Below are positions 7,523 through 16,099 of a stretch of 64,000 nucleotides of DNA, piece after piece. A model generated the notes under the pieces. That model saw only the letters and a program-made list of their open reading frames with translations, was not told where the DNA came from and made no database searches. The stretch lies in assembly GCF_027257875.1 (NCBI RefSeq), contig NZ_JAPVQY010000001.1:1-64000 (forward strand), read 5' to 3'. Source of the DNA: Burkholderia sp. IMCC1007 (lineage in GTDB: Bacteria; Pseudomonadota; Gammaproteobacteria; Burkholderiales; Burkholderiaceae). The position numbers and the translations under genes are program-made. How positions within the stretch are numbered: the first letter of the stretch is position 1; each line of letters begins with the position of its first letter.

Positions 7523-9310
7523 TCAGCCGGTCTTGCGAGCGCCGATGTCGCGCAGGTTGGCCGGCACGACCGGGCGGAAGCGTTCGCGCTTCTGCTCGTC
7601 GTCGAAGTGCTGGAGCGCGGGCTTGATGAGGTCGCTGCGCGACACGATGCCGGTGATGCGCAGCGACTGCGGATCGTCGACGACGGGCAGGCGCTCGAGG
7701 CCGAGCATCGCGAGTCGCGACGCGACGACACGGCACGTTTCGTGCGCGAGCGCGACCGCGGGTGCGCGATCGGCGAACGCGCTCGCGAGCGTCGCGCCGG
7801 CACCGGCTTGTGCGCGCTGCGCATCGAGCGTCGCACGATCGACGAGGCCGAGCAGGCGGCCGTTCTGCACCACCGGATACGCACGGTGCGTCTGCGTCGC
7901 GCCGAAGTACTGCGACTCGACCACGTCGAGCGTCGTTGCGCCGTCGATCGCGACGAGCGCATCGGCGGACGTCATCACTTCGCCCACGTCATGCCGCTCG
8001 AGCGGGTCGACGCCGTATTCGCGGTAGATGTGATAACCGCGGCGCGCGATCTTCTCGGTCATGATCGAGCGCTTCATCACGATGGTCGCGAAGCCGTGCG
8101 CGACGAGCGTCGCCGCGAGCAGCGGCAGCAGCGCATTCGCATCGTGCGTGAGGCCGAACGCGAACACGATCGCGGTGAGCGGCGCGCCGAGCGTGGCGCC
8201 GAGCGTCGCTGCCATGCAGACGAGCGGCCACAGCGCAGGATCGCCGCCGGGCAGCACCGGCGACAGCACGGTACCGAGGCCCGCGCCGAGCATCAGCAGC
8301 GGGGCGAGCACACCGCCCGACGTGCCGGAGCCGAGCGCGATCACCCACATCACGGCCTTCACGATCAGCAGCGCAAGCGCGATCTTCAGCGCGATGTGCT
8401 GGTGCAGCAGGTCGCCGATCACCTCATAGCCGACGCCGAGCGCGCGCGGCTCGAGCCAGCCGCCGATGCCGATCACGACCGCGCCGATCGCCGGCCACCA
8501 CATCCAGTGCACCGGCAGTTTCGCGAAGCTATCTTCGACACGGTACAGCGCAGCCGACAGGCCGCATGCGAGCATGCCCGACAGCAGGCCCGCGACGATG
8601 CACGACAGCAGCGCGACGGGCGTCGGCGCGGAAGTGGTCAGCGGAAACAGCGGGCCGGCGCCGAAGAACACGGCGCGCGCAAAACCGGCCACCGCACACG
8701 CGAGCGCGACCGGCAGGAAACTGCGCGGCCGCCATTCGAACAGCAGCAGCTCGACCGCGAGCAGCACGGCGGCGACCGGCGTGCCGAACACGGCCGTCAT
8801 GCCGGCGGCCGCGCCGGCGACGAGCAGCGTCTTGCGCTCGGCGGCGGTCACGTGCACGCATTGCGCGATCAGCGAACCCAGCGCGCCGCCCGTCATGATG
8901 ATCGGCCCTTCGGCACCGAACGGCCCGCCGCTGCCGATCACGACGCCGGACGACAGCGGCTTGAGCACGGCGACCTTCGGCGACATGCGGCTCTTGCCGA
9001 ACAGGATCGCTTCGATCGCTTCCGGAATGCCGTGGCCGCGGATCTTCTCCGAGCCGAAGCGCGCCATCAGGCCGACGATCAGCCCGCCGATCACCGGCAC
9101 GACGATCACCCACGCGCCGAGCGTGTTGTTGGCGGGCGAATGATCGGCGAACGAAAACTGCTGGAAGAAGAACAGGTTCGTGAACAGGTGAATCAGGCTC
9201 AACAGCACGAACGCCGCCAGCGTGCTGAGCAAGCCGATCCCGGCAGCGAGCAACGCGATCCTGGGCAGGCGTTCGTTGGTCGAGAAATCGCGTTTGTGTG
9301 GTGCGTTCAT
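7523..9310 (-). CDS. ClC-family chloride channel/antiporter with C-terminal CBS pair
   Basis: A 595-residue inner-membrane ClC protein. The anion-path motifs are present: G-H-G-I-P-E at residues 92-97 (usual G-S-G-I-P-E), G-A-E-G-P at 132-136 with the gating/proton glutamate Glu134 (usual G-R/K-E-G-P), and G-S-G-T-S-G-G-V-L-A-P for the third motif. After about ten membrane helices, two CBS domains fill the C-terminus from roughly residue 450, suggesting nucleotide regulation. I chose the ATG at 9310; the long upstream extension overlaps marR in another frame. It lies 29 bases downstream of a MarR gene on the same strand and is presumably controlled by it. Whether it acts as channel or H+/Cl- exchanger cannot be read from sequence. 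Confidence 0.88.
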   Translation of the reverse strand: MNAPHKRDFSTNERLPRIALLAAGIGLLSTLAAFVLLSLIHLFTNLFFFQQFSFADHSPANNTLGAWVIVVPVIGGLIVGLMARFGSEKIRGHGIPEAIEAILFGKSRMSPKVAVLKPLSSGVVIGSGGPFGAEGPIIMTGGALGSLIAQCVHVTAAERKTLLVAGAAAGMTAVFGTPVAAVLLAVELLLFEWRPRSFLPVALACAVAGFARAVFFGAGPLFPLTTSAPTPVALLSCIVAGLLSGMLACGLSAALYRVEDSFAKLPVHWMWWPAIGAVVIGIGGWLEPRALGVGYEVIGDLLHQHIALKIALALLIVKAVMWVIALGSGTSGGVLAPLLMLGAGLGTVLSPVLPGGDPALWPLVCMAATLGATLGAPLTAIVFAFGLTHDANALLPLLAATLVAHGFATIVMKRSIMTEKIARRGYHIYREYGVDPLERHDVGEVMTSADALVAIDGATTLDVVESQYFGATQTHRAYPVVQNGRLLGLVDRATLDAQRAQAGAGATLASAFADRAPAVALAHETCRVVASRLAMLGLERLPVVDDPQSLRITGIVSRSDLIKPALQHFDDEQKRERFRPVVPANLRDIGARKTG

Positions 9311-9339
9311 CGGAGTCGAGAAGGTTGGTAACGCGTGGG

Positions 9340-9753
9340 TCAGTAATCGATCTGCGGGACCTGGAATGCGCCCTTCAGCGATGTCAGCTCGGCGCGATGC
9401 ATCGCCGCGAGGCGGGCCAGCAGCGTCTCGCCGGCCGGCTCGAGATGAACCTCGACCTGCCGGCGGTCCGCTTCGCTCGTCTTGCGCTTCACGAGGCCGA
9501 GCGCCTCGCAGCGCGTGACCAGCGCGACGACGCCGTGATGCTGCGCCTGCAGGCGTTCCGCGAGTTCCCCGATGGTTGCCCATTCGCGGTGCGGGTAGCC
9601 CTTGATGTGCAACAGCAGCAGGTATTGTAGCGGCGTCACGCCTTCGCTTTGCGCGGCGCGTTCGGAGAAGCGCTCGAAACGGCGCATCTGATAGCGGAAC
9701 TCGGACAGTTGCTGAAAATCGCCTTTGGTCAGTACGCGTCGGGTGTCGGTCAT
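9340..9753 (-). CDS. MarR-family regulator
   Basis: A 137-residue winged-helix regulator. The centre carries the MarR pattern: T-P-L-Q-Y-L-L-L-L-H-I, then I-G-E-L-A-E-R-L and the wing segment V-K-R-K-T-S-E-A-D-R-R-Q-V-E-V-H-L. The start at 9753 lies about 40 bases from a perfect 7-5-7 palindrome (9791-9809), the expected auto-operator. It is followed by the ClC gene in one operon. A similar palindrome precedes the HPP-CBS gene on the same strand, so that gene probably belongs to the same regulon. Confidence 0.9.
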   Translation of the reverse strand: MTDTRRVLTKGDFQQLSEFRYQMRRFERFSERAAQSEGVTPLQYLLLLHIKGYPHREWATIGELAERLQAQHHGVVALVTRCEALGLVKRKTSEADRRQVEVHLEPAGETLLARLAAMHRAELTSLKGAFQVPQIDY

Positions 9754-9790
9754 TGCAGTCGGTCGGGCAGGCAGTTTCGGTAGCGCGAAA

Positions 9791-9809
9791 TATATCACAA
9801 CATGATATA
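9791..9809. promoter_or_regulatory. MarR operator, perfect 7-5-7 palindrome
   Basis: TATATCA-CAACA-TGATATA is an exact inverted repeat 38 bases upstream of the marR start codon. It is AT-rich in an otherwise GC-rich region and probably overlaps the promoter. The same pattern recurs at 11092-11110. Confidence 0.75.
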
Positions 9810-9857
9810 AATGGCCGGATGTTGGCGGAATGAACTGCATTCCGCGGTGCGCCGGTG

Positions 9858-11033
9858 TTACGCGGCCTCGAGCATCTGCGTCTGCTGGTACAGGCCGGTG
9901 ACGAGATCCGTCTGCGTAATGATCCCGACGAGCCGGCGCGATGCGTCGACGACCGGGATGTGGTGGTGGCCCGAATGCGTGAACAGCGGCACCAGCGCGG
10001 TGATCGGCATCGTCTGCGGGACGGACGCGACGTCGCGCGTCATCACGGTCGCGACGCTGGCGGGCTGGCCGCCGAACGACTGCGGCAGCCGCGCGGCCAG
10101 CCGCTGCCACAGCGGGGTCGGGCGACGCAACTGACGCGTGAGGTCGGCGCGCGTGACGATGCCGATCAGACGATCGTCGCCATCGACGACCGGCAGCGCC
10201 TTCACGCGATGGCGGTCGAGCAGCGTGAGCGCGGCCGGCACCGGGGTCGACGGCGCGACTTCGATCGCGTTCTTCGTCATCAGGTCCGCACACGTGAGCT
10301 GGCCGAACGTGCGCGTATACGCCTGCATCTCGGTTTCGCGCAGCAGCATTTCGAGGTCGTCCGGATCGACGTCGAGCCACTCGCTGCGGCGCTTGAGCAC
10401 CGCGTCGAGGTCGCCGCGCGTGAAGCCGCCGCGTGCCGGCGCGGTCGTGCCTGCCTGCGGTTTCGCGTCGGGACGCACGCCGCCGTGCGGGTAGCGGTGG
10501 CCCGTCAGTGCGTGGTACAGAAGTGCGGCCGACAACAGGATCGCGGACTGCAACGCGATCGGCTCGACCACGAAGCCGAAGCCGAGCGCGTGAATCGCCG
10601 GGCCGCCGAGCACGGCCGTCAGCGCAACCGCGCCCGACGGCGGGTGCACGCAGCGCAGCGCGAACATGCCGCCGATCGCGAGTGCGACCGCGACCGCGGC
10701 GGCCGTGATCGGATCCGCGATCCATTGCGCACATGCAACACCGACCGTCGCCGCGACGAGATTGCCGCCGATGATCGACCACGGCTGCGCGAGCGGACTC
10801 GCGGGCACCGCGAACAGCAGCACGGCCGACGCGCCCATCGGCGCGACGAGCAGTGGCACGAGGCCCGGCACGCCGGGCAGCAGCCGCATCGTGATGCCGA
10901 CGGTCGCGATGCCGACGAGCGCCCCCATGCACGAACGCATGCGTTCGCGCCAGCCGAGCGTCATCGGGTGGGGAATGAAGCTGTGCAGCCACTGCCGGAA
11001 CGTGCGGCGCGACGAGGAGGTGCCTGACGACAT
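9858..11033 (-). CDS. HPP-family membrane protein with two CBS domains
   Basis: A 391-residue protein. The first about 180 residues form an HPP integral-membrane domain with four or five helices and the naming motif C-V-H-P-P-S-G (His130-Pro-Pro). The C-terminal part from about residue 240 holds a CBS pair with D-L-M-T-K-N-A-I-E-V-A, L-P-V-V-D and G-I-V-T-R-A-D-L, then a second copy ending G-I-I-T-Q-T-D-L. HPP proteins are poorly known; a plant member has been reported to move nitrite. The ATG at 11033 is well placed. A MarR-type palindrome about 60 bases upstream matches the marR-clc operator, tying it to that channel's regulation. Confidence 0.85.
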   Translation of the reverse strand: MSSGTSSSRRTFRQWLHSFIPHPMTLGWRERMRSCMGALVGIATVGITMRLLPGVPGLVPLLVAPMGASAVLLFAVPASPLAQPWSIIGGNLVAATVGVACAQWIADPITAAAVAVALAIGGMFALRCVHPPSGAVALTAVLGGPAIHALGFGFVVEPIALQSAILLSAALLYHALTGHRYPHGGVRPDAKPQAGTTAPARGGFTRGDLDAVLKRRSEWLDVDPDDLEMLLRETEMQAYTRTFGQLTCADLMTKNAIEVAPSTPVPAALTLLDRHRVKALPVVDGDDRLIGIVTRADLTRQLRRPTPLWQRLAARLPQSFGGQPASVATVMTRDVASVPQTMPITALVPLFTHSGHHHIPVVDASRRLVGIITQTDLVTGLYQQTQMLEAA

Positions 11034-11091
11034 GGACGGTAAGCAGTAGGAATGACGGCGCGAGCTGACGCATCGCGGGCGAGGGCCGAAT

Positions 11092-11110
11092 TATATCGCG
11101 TCGTGATACA
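11092..11110. promoter_or_regulatory. Second MarR-type operator, upstream of the HPP-CBS gene
   Basis: TATATCG-CGTCG-TGATACA differs at one base per half-site from the perfect 7-5-7 palindrome before marR. It lies 59 bases upstream of the HPP-CBS start, in the 366-base divergent gap (11034-11399) that also serves the next LysR gene. I see nothing else of note in that gap. Confidence 0.6.
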
Positions 11111-11399
11111 AATTGCCGCGCCGCATCAACACGTCGCATGCGCGCGACGCACGTATCTTGCAAAAGCCTTTCATCGGGTGAAAACGTGTGGGCCGCGTGA
11201 ATGCGCACATTTGTCTGCAGCGGCGTACAATTCGGCCCACCGAATCCCCCGATATGTCAGAACCACGTCCGCGATGCCCGCTCTCACGCCTGTTCCCCGG
11301 CACGGTGATCGCTTTTGCGTGGTTCGCGCGCGCGTCCCGTTTCCGCTCTGACGCGAACGCCGCCGCCTTTTCTCCACCGACACTCCCCAAGCCAATTCA

Positions 11400-12368
11400 A
11401 TGGACATGCTCGAAAACATGCGCCTGTTCGTGCGCGTTGTCGAAGCCGGCAGTTTTACCGCAGTCGCCAAGGAAATCGACGCGACCACCGCACAGGTGTC
11501 GCGCGCGGTATCGAATCTCGAGGCGCACGTACAGACGCGCCTGCTGCATCGCACGACGCGCCATCTCGGTCTGACCGAAAGCGGCGAACGCTATTTCGAG
11601 CGTGCGAAGTCGATTCTCGCGGAAATCGACTACGCGAATGCGGAGGCGCGCAATGCGCTGCTCAGGCCGAGCGGCAAGATGCGCATCCATGCGATGACGG
11701 GACTCGGGCAGAGTCATGTCGTGTCGTCGATCGTGCGTTACCAGGAAGACAACCCGGACGTGTCGGTCGAGCTGACGCTCGCGCAACGGATGCCGAATCT
11801 CGTCGAGGAAGGCTACGACGTGTCGATCGTGACCGCGTCGCAACTGCCCGATTCGGGCTACGTCGCGCAGACCTGCGGCACGAGCTGCAGCGTGCTGGTC
11901 GCATCGCACGACTATCTGGCGCGCCACGGCACGCCGAAGACGCCGGACGACCTGCCGAACCACGTATGCCTGCGCCTCGATACGCCCGCATCGCCGGCGA
12001 GCGAGTGGCGGCTCGAGCGCAACGATGGCGAAGAGGCGGTGTATGAACTGCAGCCGGCGCCGTTCCAGGTCAACGTGCCGGACGCGCTGTGCGTCGCGGT
12101 GCGGGCTGGCCGCGGCATCGCGTGCGTTGCGCTGTACACCGTGCTCGACGACATCCGCGAAGGGCGGCTGATTCGCGTGCTGCCCGAATACCGGCTGCAG
12201 ACGGTGAGCGTATATGCCGTCTATGCGACGCGCCGCTATCTCGACGCGAAGATCCGCACGTTCCTCGACCACCTGCGCACGACGCTCACGCCGGCGCTGG
12301 AAAACGATCTGCGCGAACTCGACCGGCTCGCGGTCGACGAGATGCCGGCCATACCTCACCGCGCGTAA
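11400..12368 (+). CDS. LysR-family regulator
   Basis: A 322-residue LysR protein of the subgroup beginning M-D-M-L-E-N-M-R-L-F-V-R-V-V-E-A-G-S-F (CrgA/DsdC-like). The helix-turn-helix covers about residues 17-40 (A-V-A-K-E-I-D-A-T-T-A-Q-V-S-R-A-V). The L-E-A-H-V-Q-T-R-L-L-H-R-T-T-R segment is typical of regulators acting on their own or neighbouring transport genes. It converges with the ACS-type permease gene and diverges from the HPP-CBS gene, so its target is unclear. ATG at 11400; a second ATG two codons later is equally possible. Confidence 0.88.
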   Translation: MDMLENMRLFVRVVEAGSFTAVAKEIDATTAQVSRAVSNLEAHVQTRLLHRTTRHLGLTESGERYFERAKSILAEIDYANAEARNALLRPSGKMRIHAMTGLGQSHVVSSIVRYQEDNPDVSVELTLAQRMPNLVEEGYDVSIVTASQLPDSGYVAQTCGTSCSVLVASHDYLARHGTPKTPDDLPNHVCLRLDTPASPASEWRLERNDGEEAVYELQPAPFQVNVPDALCVAVRAGRGIACVALYTVLDDIREGRLIRVLPEYRLQTVSVYAVYATRRYLDAKIRTFLDHLRTTLTPALENDLRELDRLAVDEMPAIPHRA

Positions 12369-12428
12369 CACGGCGCGCGACCGCCGCGCGAGCGCGACCG
12401 CGATCGCGATCGCGCGGCGTGCCGGCGC

Positions 12429-13805
12429 TCATGCGTGCGGCGTCACGCGAATCCGCTCGAAGCGGCCCGCGAGCCACGCGTACGCGGCGATGCCGATCAG
12501 CCCGTGCGCGGCGACGAACCACAGTGCGCCCGCGAACGAGCCGGTGTGCGCGACGAAGTAGCCGATCACGAGCGGCGTGACGATCCCCGCGATGTTGCCG
12601 AGGCCGTTGAACACGCCGCCGCTCAGGCCGACCATGCCTTCCGGCGCGGTATCGGCGAGCACCGCCCAGCCGACCGCCGCAAGCCCCTTGCCGAAGAACG
12701 CGATCGTCATCAGCGCGATCACGACGGCGTTCGACGACGCGCCGTTCGCGAGCACGAGCAGCGTGGCCATCGCCATCCCCACGACGAACGGCGTCTTGCG
12801 CGCCTTCGACGGATGCACGCCGCGCCGGATCAGCCAGTCCGACAACACGCCGCCAAGCACGCCGCCGGTGAACCCGCACAGCGCCGGCAGCGCGGCGACC
12901 CAGCCCGCTTCCATGATCGTCATCCCGCGCCCCTTGATCAGATAGATCGGGAACCACGTGATGAAGAAGTAGGTGAGCGCCGTGATGCAGTACTGACCGA
13001 TATAGATCGCCCACAGGTTGCGGTGGCGGAACAGTTGCGACGCATCGCGCCACGAGACGCGTGCGCGGTGGCGGACGCGGTTCGCCTCCAGGTCGACGAG
13101 CGCACCGTGGGCGCGCAGGTAGTCGCGCTCCGCATCGCTCACGCGCGGATGGCCGTGCGGCTCGCGATACCACGCGAACCACAGCACCGCGAGCGCGATA
13201 CCGAGCAGCCCCATCCACAGAAACACGTGCTCCCAGCCGAGCGTGTGCGTGAGCCACGCCATCGCGGGCGTGAACAGCACGACGGCCATGTATTGCGCGG
13301 AATTGAACAGGGCCGACGCGGTGCCGCGCTCGGCCGTCGGGAACCAGCACGCGACGATGCGCGAATTGGCCGGGAACGCCGGCGATTCGACGAGGCCAAG
13401 CATGAAGCGCATCGCGAACAGCGCGAGCGTCGCCGCCGCGCCCTGCACGGCGAACCCGCCGACCATGCCCTGCAGCATCGTGAAGACCGACCACAGCAGC
13501 AGGCTCAGGCCGTACACGCGGCGCGCGCCGAAGCGGTCGAGCAGCCAGCCGCCCGGGATCTGGCCGATCGCATAGGCCCATGCGAATGCCGAGAAGACGA
13601 TGCCGAGCTGCACGGGCGTCAGCCCGAGATCGTGCGCGACGCCGGTGCCGGCGATCGACATCGTCGCGCGGTCCGCATAGTTGACGACGGTGACCGCGAA
13701 GATCAGCGCGAGCACCGTATAGCGGACGCGGCCGATCGCGCGCGATGCGGCGGGTGAGGCGGGCGAGGCGGTGGCGGTTGCGCTCCCGCTGGATTGGTTA
13801 GACAT
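12429..13805 (-). CDS. MFS transporter, anion:cation symporter (GudP-like) family
   Basis: A 458-residue permease with twelve predicted helices. Marks of the anion:cation symporter family are R-Y-T-V-L-A-L-I-F-A-V-T-V-V-N-Y-A-D-R near residue 27, G-Q-I-P-G-G-W-L-L-D-R-F-G-A-R in loop 2-3, and R-F-M-L-G-L-V-E-S-P-A-F-P-A-N-S-R in helix 4. Characterised members carry glucarate, galactarate, galactonate or tartrate. It lies 75 bases downstream of a D-2-hydroxyacid dehydrogenase gene on the same strand, with a LysR gene beyond, which fits uptake of a sugar or hydroxy acid. The substrate is inferred only. Confidence 0.88.
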   Translation of the reverse strand: MSNQSSGSATATASPASPAASRAIGRVRYTVLALIFAVTVVNYADRATMSIAGTGVAHDLGLTPVQLGIVFSAFAWAYAIGQIPGGWLLDRFGARRVYGLSLLLWSVFTMLQGMVGGFAVQGAAATLALFAMRFMLGLVESPAFPANSRIVACWFPTAERGTASALFNSAQYMAVVLFTPAMAWLTHTLGWEHVFLWMGLLGIALAVLWFAWYREPHGHPRVSDAERDYLRAHGALVDLEANRVRHRARVSWRDASQLFRHRNLWAIYIGQYCITALTYFFITWFPIYLIKGRGMTIMEAGWVAALPALCGFTGGVLGGVLSDWLIRRGVHPSKARKTPFVVGMAMATLLVLANGASSNAVVIALMTIAFFGKGLAAVGWAVLADTAPEGMVGLSGGVFNGLGNIAGIVTPLVIGYFVAHTGSFAGALWFVAAHGLIGIAAYAWLAGRFERIRVTPHA

Positions 13806-13880
13806 GCGTGTCTCCTGGCCTCCGTCGTGCGGGGGCGTCTGGTTTCGTGTTGTGGTGCGGGTGGGCGGCGCGTGCCGCGG

Positions 13881-14819
13881 TCAGGTCGTGACGCTGGTCG
13901 GCGGCCGCTGGCCGGCGAAGCAGGCGGCGAGATTCGCGAGCACGATGCGGCCCATCGCTTCGCGCGTCTCGTGCGTGGCGCTCGCGCGGTGCGGCTGCAC
14001 GACGACGCGCTCGAGTTCGAGCAGCGCGGCCGGCACGTGCGGTTCGTCGGCGAACACGTCGAGGCCGGCGCCGGCGATCGTGCCGTCGGCGAGGGCGCGC
14101 ACGAGCGCGGCTTCGTCGACGAGCTTGCCGCGCGCGACATTGATCAGGAATCCTTTGCTGCCCAGCGCGGCGAGCACGTCGGCCGTTATCAGCACGTTGC
14201 CGTGATCGGCGGAGGCCGCGAGCACCAGCACGTCGCTGTCCCGCGCGAGTGCGATCAGGTCGGGCTCGTAGCGATAGCCGCTGTCGCGATGCTCGCGCGG
14301 GCCGAAATAGCCGACGGGCATCCGGAACGCCTGCGCGCGTTGCGCGATCGCGCGCCCGACGCGGCCGAGGCCGACGATGCCGAGCCGCTTGCCCGTCACC
14401 TGCGTCGCGAGCGGCTGCGCGGTCTTGCCCCAGCGGCGGGCGCGCACGATCCGCTCGCCGGCGCCAAGCTGGCGCAGCGTCATCAGGATCAGCCCCATCG
14501 CCATGTCGGCGACGTCGTCGGTCAGCACGTCGGGCGTCGTCGTCACGTGGACGCCCCGTGCGCGGGCGCGCTCGAGATCGACGGCGTCGGTGCCGATGCC
14601 GCTGATCGCGATGATCTCGAGTGCGCTCAGCCGGTCCATCAACGCGGCCGACAACCCGTTCGCGCCGCCCGTCACGACGCCGCGGATACGCGGCGCGACG
14701 CGATCGAGCAGCGCGTCCGGCTGGTCGGCCGCATACAGGCGATGCACCGCGTAACGGGCGGACAGTTCGGCGTCGATGATGTCGGGAAGCGGCTGGGTGA
14801 GCAGGATATCGATGGTCAT
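13881..14819 (-). CDS. D-2-hydroxyacid dehydrogenase (glyoxylate/hydroxypyruvate reductase type)
   Basis: A 312-residue NAD(P)-dependent dehydrogenase that interconverts 2-oxo and D-2-hydroxy acids. The nucleotide-binding G-L-G-R-V-G is at residues 150-155. The catalytic set is complete: Arg230 in N-V-A-R-G-K-L-V-D-E, Glu259 in A-D-E-P and His277 in Q-P-H-R. Arg in V-G-R-A after the glycine motif would suit either cofactor. I use the ATG at 14819; the 22-codon extension upstream enters the promoter. It is the first gene of an operon with the ACS permease and diverges from a LysR gene, the usual layout for a hydroxyacid catabolic unit. Confidence 0.9.
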   Translation of the reverse strand: MTIDILLTQPLPDIIDAELSARYAVHRLYAADQPDALLDRVAPRIRGVVTGGANGLSAALMDRLSALEIIAISGIGTDAVDLERARARGVHVTTTPDVLTDDVADMAMGLILMTLRQLGAGERIVRARRWGKTAQPLATQVTGKRLGIVGLGRVGRAIAQRAQAFRMPVGYFGPREHRDSGYRYEPDLIALARDSDVLVLAASADHGNVLITADVLAALGSKGFLINVARGKLVDEAALVRALADGTIAGAGLDVFADEPHVPAALLELERVVVQPHRASATHETREAMGRIVLANLAACFAGQRPPTSVTT

Positions 14820-14883
14820 GAAGGTCTCGGTCGTCGTGCGCGGCGCGGGCCGCGCATCAGGTGCAACCGAGTATAGAAACCAC

Positions 14884-14917
14884 ATCGATATCGGTCTAAC
14901 ATCAAAAGACTATCGAT
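14884..14917. promoter_or_regulatory. Candidate LysR operator
   Basis: ATCGATA, then TCG, GTCT, nine bases, AGAC and TATCGAT form an interrupted dyad in the 113-base region between the dehydrogenase and LysR starts. It contains T-N11-A-type spacing and lies where a divergent LysR protein would bind. Confidence 0.45.
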
Positions 14918-14932
14918 TGATTCAAGAATTGA

Positions 14933-15841
14933 ATGATTGAACTGAACCAGCTTCGCTGTTTCGTCGCCGTCGCCGAGGAACTGCACTTCGGCCGCGCGGC
15001 CAGGCGGCTTTTCATGACGCAGCCGCCGCTCAGCCGGCAGATCCAGTTGCTCGAACATGCGCTCGGCATCGCGTTGCTCGAACGCAGCAGCCGGCAGGTC
15101 AGGCTGACCGCGGCCGGCGAGCGCTTCCTGCGCGATGCGCGGCACATCCTCGAATTTTCCGCGCGGGCGGAGCAGGCCGCGCAGCGCGTCGCGCATGGCG
15201 GCGCCGGGCGCATCACGCTCGGCTTCACGGCCGTCAGCGCATACCGGATGATTCCGGTGCTGCTCGCGCACGCGGCGCACGCGTTGCCGGACGTCGATGT
15301 CGAACTGCGCGAGATGGTGTCGACCGTGCAGATCGACGCGCTCGCGTCGCGCATGCTCGATGCGGGCTTCGTGCGCCAGCGTGCCGCGCGACACCCGCTC
15401 GAATACCGGCTCGTGCAGCGCGAGCCGATGCTCGTCGCCGTCGCGCAGGGCGCGCCGCTCGCCGCGTACGAGCGGATCGGCCCCGACGAACTCGACCGGC
15501 AGCCGTTCATCGCATATTCGCCGAACGAGGGGAAGTACTTCCACGACATGATCTCGGGGATGTTCGCCGGCGCCGGGCGCCTGCCGAACTATCTGCATTA
15601 CGTCGGGCAGACGCATACGATCCTCGGCCTCGTGCGCGCCGGGCTCGGTGCGGCGCTGGTGCCTGCATCGGCGCGCGAGCTGCATGTCGACGGCGTGGTG
15701 TTCCGGCCGCTCGCCGGCGTCGACGTGGCGGCCGAGCTGTATCTCGCGTGGCGCGCCGATAACGACAATCCGGCGCTGCCCGTGTTCAACGCGATGGTCG
15801 AGCGGTTTCTGACAGAAGGGGCGGACGGCGGAGTCGTGTAA
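14933..15841 (+). CDS. LysR-family regulator, divergent from dehydrogenase-permease operon
   Basis: A 302-residue LysR protein of the CatR/BenM-like subgroup: opening M-I-E-L-N-Q-L-R-C-F-V-A-V-A-E-E-L-H-F, helix-turn-helix with M-T-Q-P-P-L-S-R-Q-I-Q-L-L-E near residues 29-42, then the effector domain. The H-F-G-R-A-A-R-R-L segment is typical of regulators responding to aromatic or carboxylic acids. It is read away from the D-2-hydroxyacid dehydrogenase and ACS permease and probably activates them. The 258-base gap after it contains the LacI-type operator of the next operon. Confidence 0.9.
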   Translation: MIELNQLRCFVAVAEELHFGRAARRLFMTQPPLSRQIQLLEHALGIALLERSSRQVRLTAAGERFLRDARHILEFSARAEQAAQRVAHGGAGRITLGFTAVSAYRMIPVLLAHAAHALPDVDVELREMVSTVQIDALASRMLDAGFVRQRAARHPLEYRLVQREPMLVAVAQGAPLAAYERIGPDELDRQPFIAYSPNEGKYFHDMISGMFAGAGRLPNYLHYVGQTHTILGLVRAGLGAALVPASARELHVDGVVFRPLAGVDVAAELYLAWRADNDNPALPVFNAMVERFLTEGADGGVV

Positions 15842-16038
15842 CGCCCGAGTCTCGCCCTGAAAGTCAGTTGTCTGATGATAGGGGCGGCAGCCGGGCCTCA
15901 AGCCGCGCCGACGGCCCGCCGGCGCCCCCGAAATCCACGTTGTACCTTGGATTCGCGCCGAAAACAGCGACACGTCCGTCGATTTTTTCACCCGAAAACC
16001 GGGGAAACCCTCATTTGATCTCATCGGTCATCGTATTA

Positions 16039-16065
16039 CTGTATCGATACACTAAATCGATACAG
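16039..16065. promoter_or_regulatory. LacI-type operator upstream of the TRAP operon
   Basis: CTGTATCGAT at 16039-16048 is exactly mirrored by ATCGATACAG at 16056-16065 across seven bases. The left half also contains the self-palindrome GTATCGATAC with a central CG, the usual LacI-family shape. It lies 35 bases before the dctP start codon, so binding would block transcription. The operon encodes its own LacI protein as third gene. Confidence 0.7.
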
Positions 16066-16099
16066 TGCGCCTGAAGGCGCAATCGCAAAGGAGACGTCC

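Noticed and set aside
12369-12428. Palindromic CGCGATCGCGATCGCG between the LysR and ACS permease genes as a terminator
   Set aside because: It can form a hairpin but lacks a T-run and is only a short GATCGC repeat, so I could not support a function.
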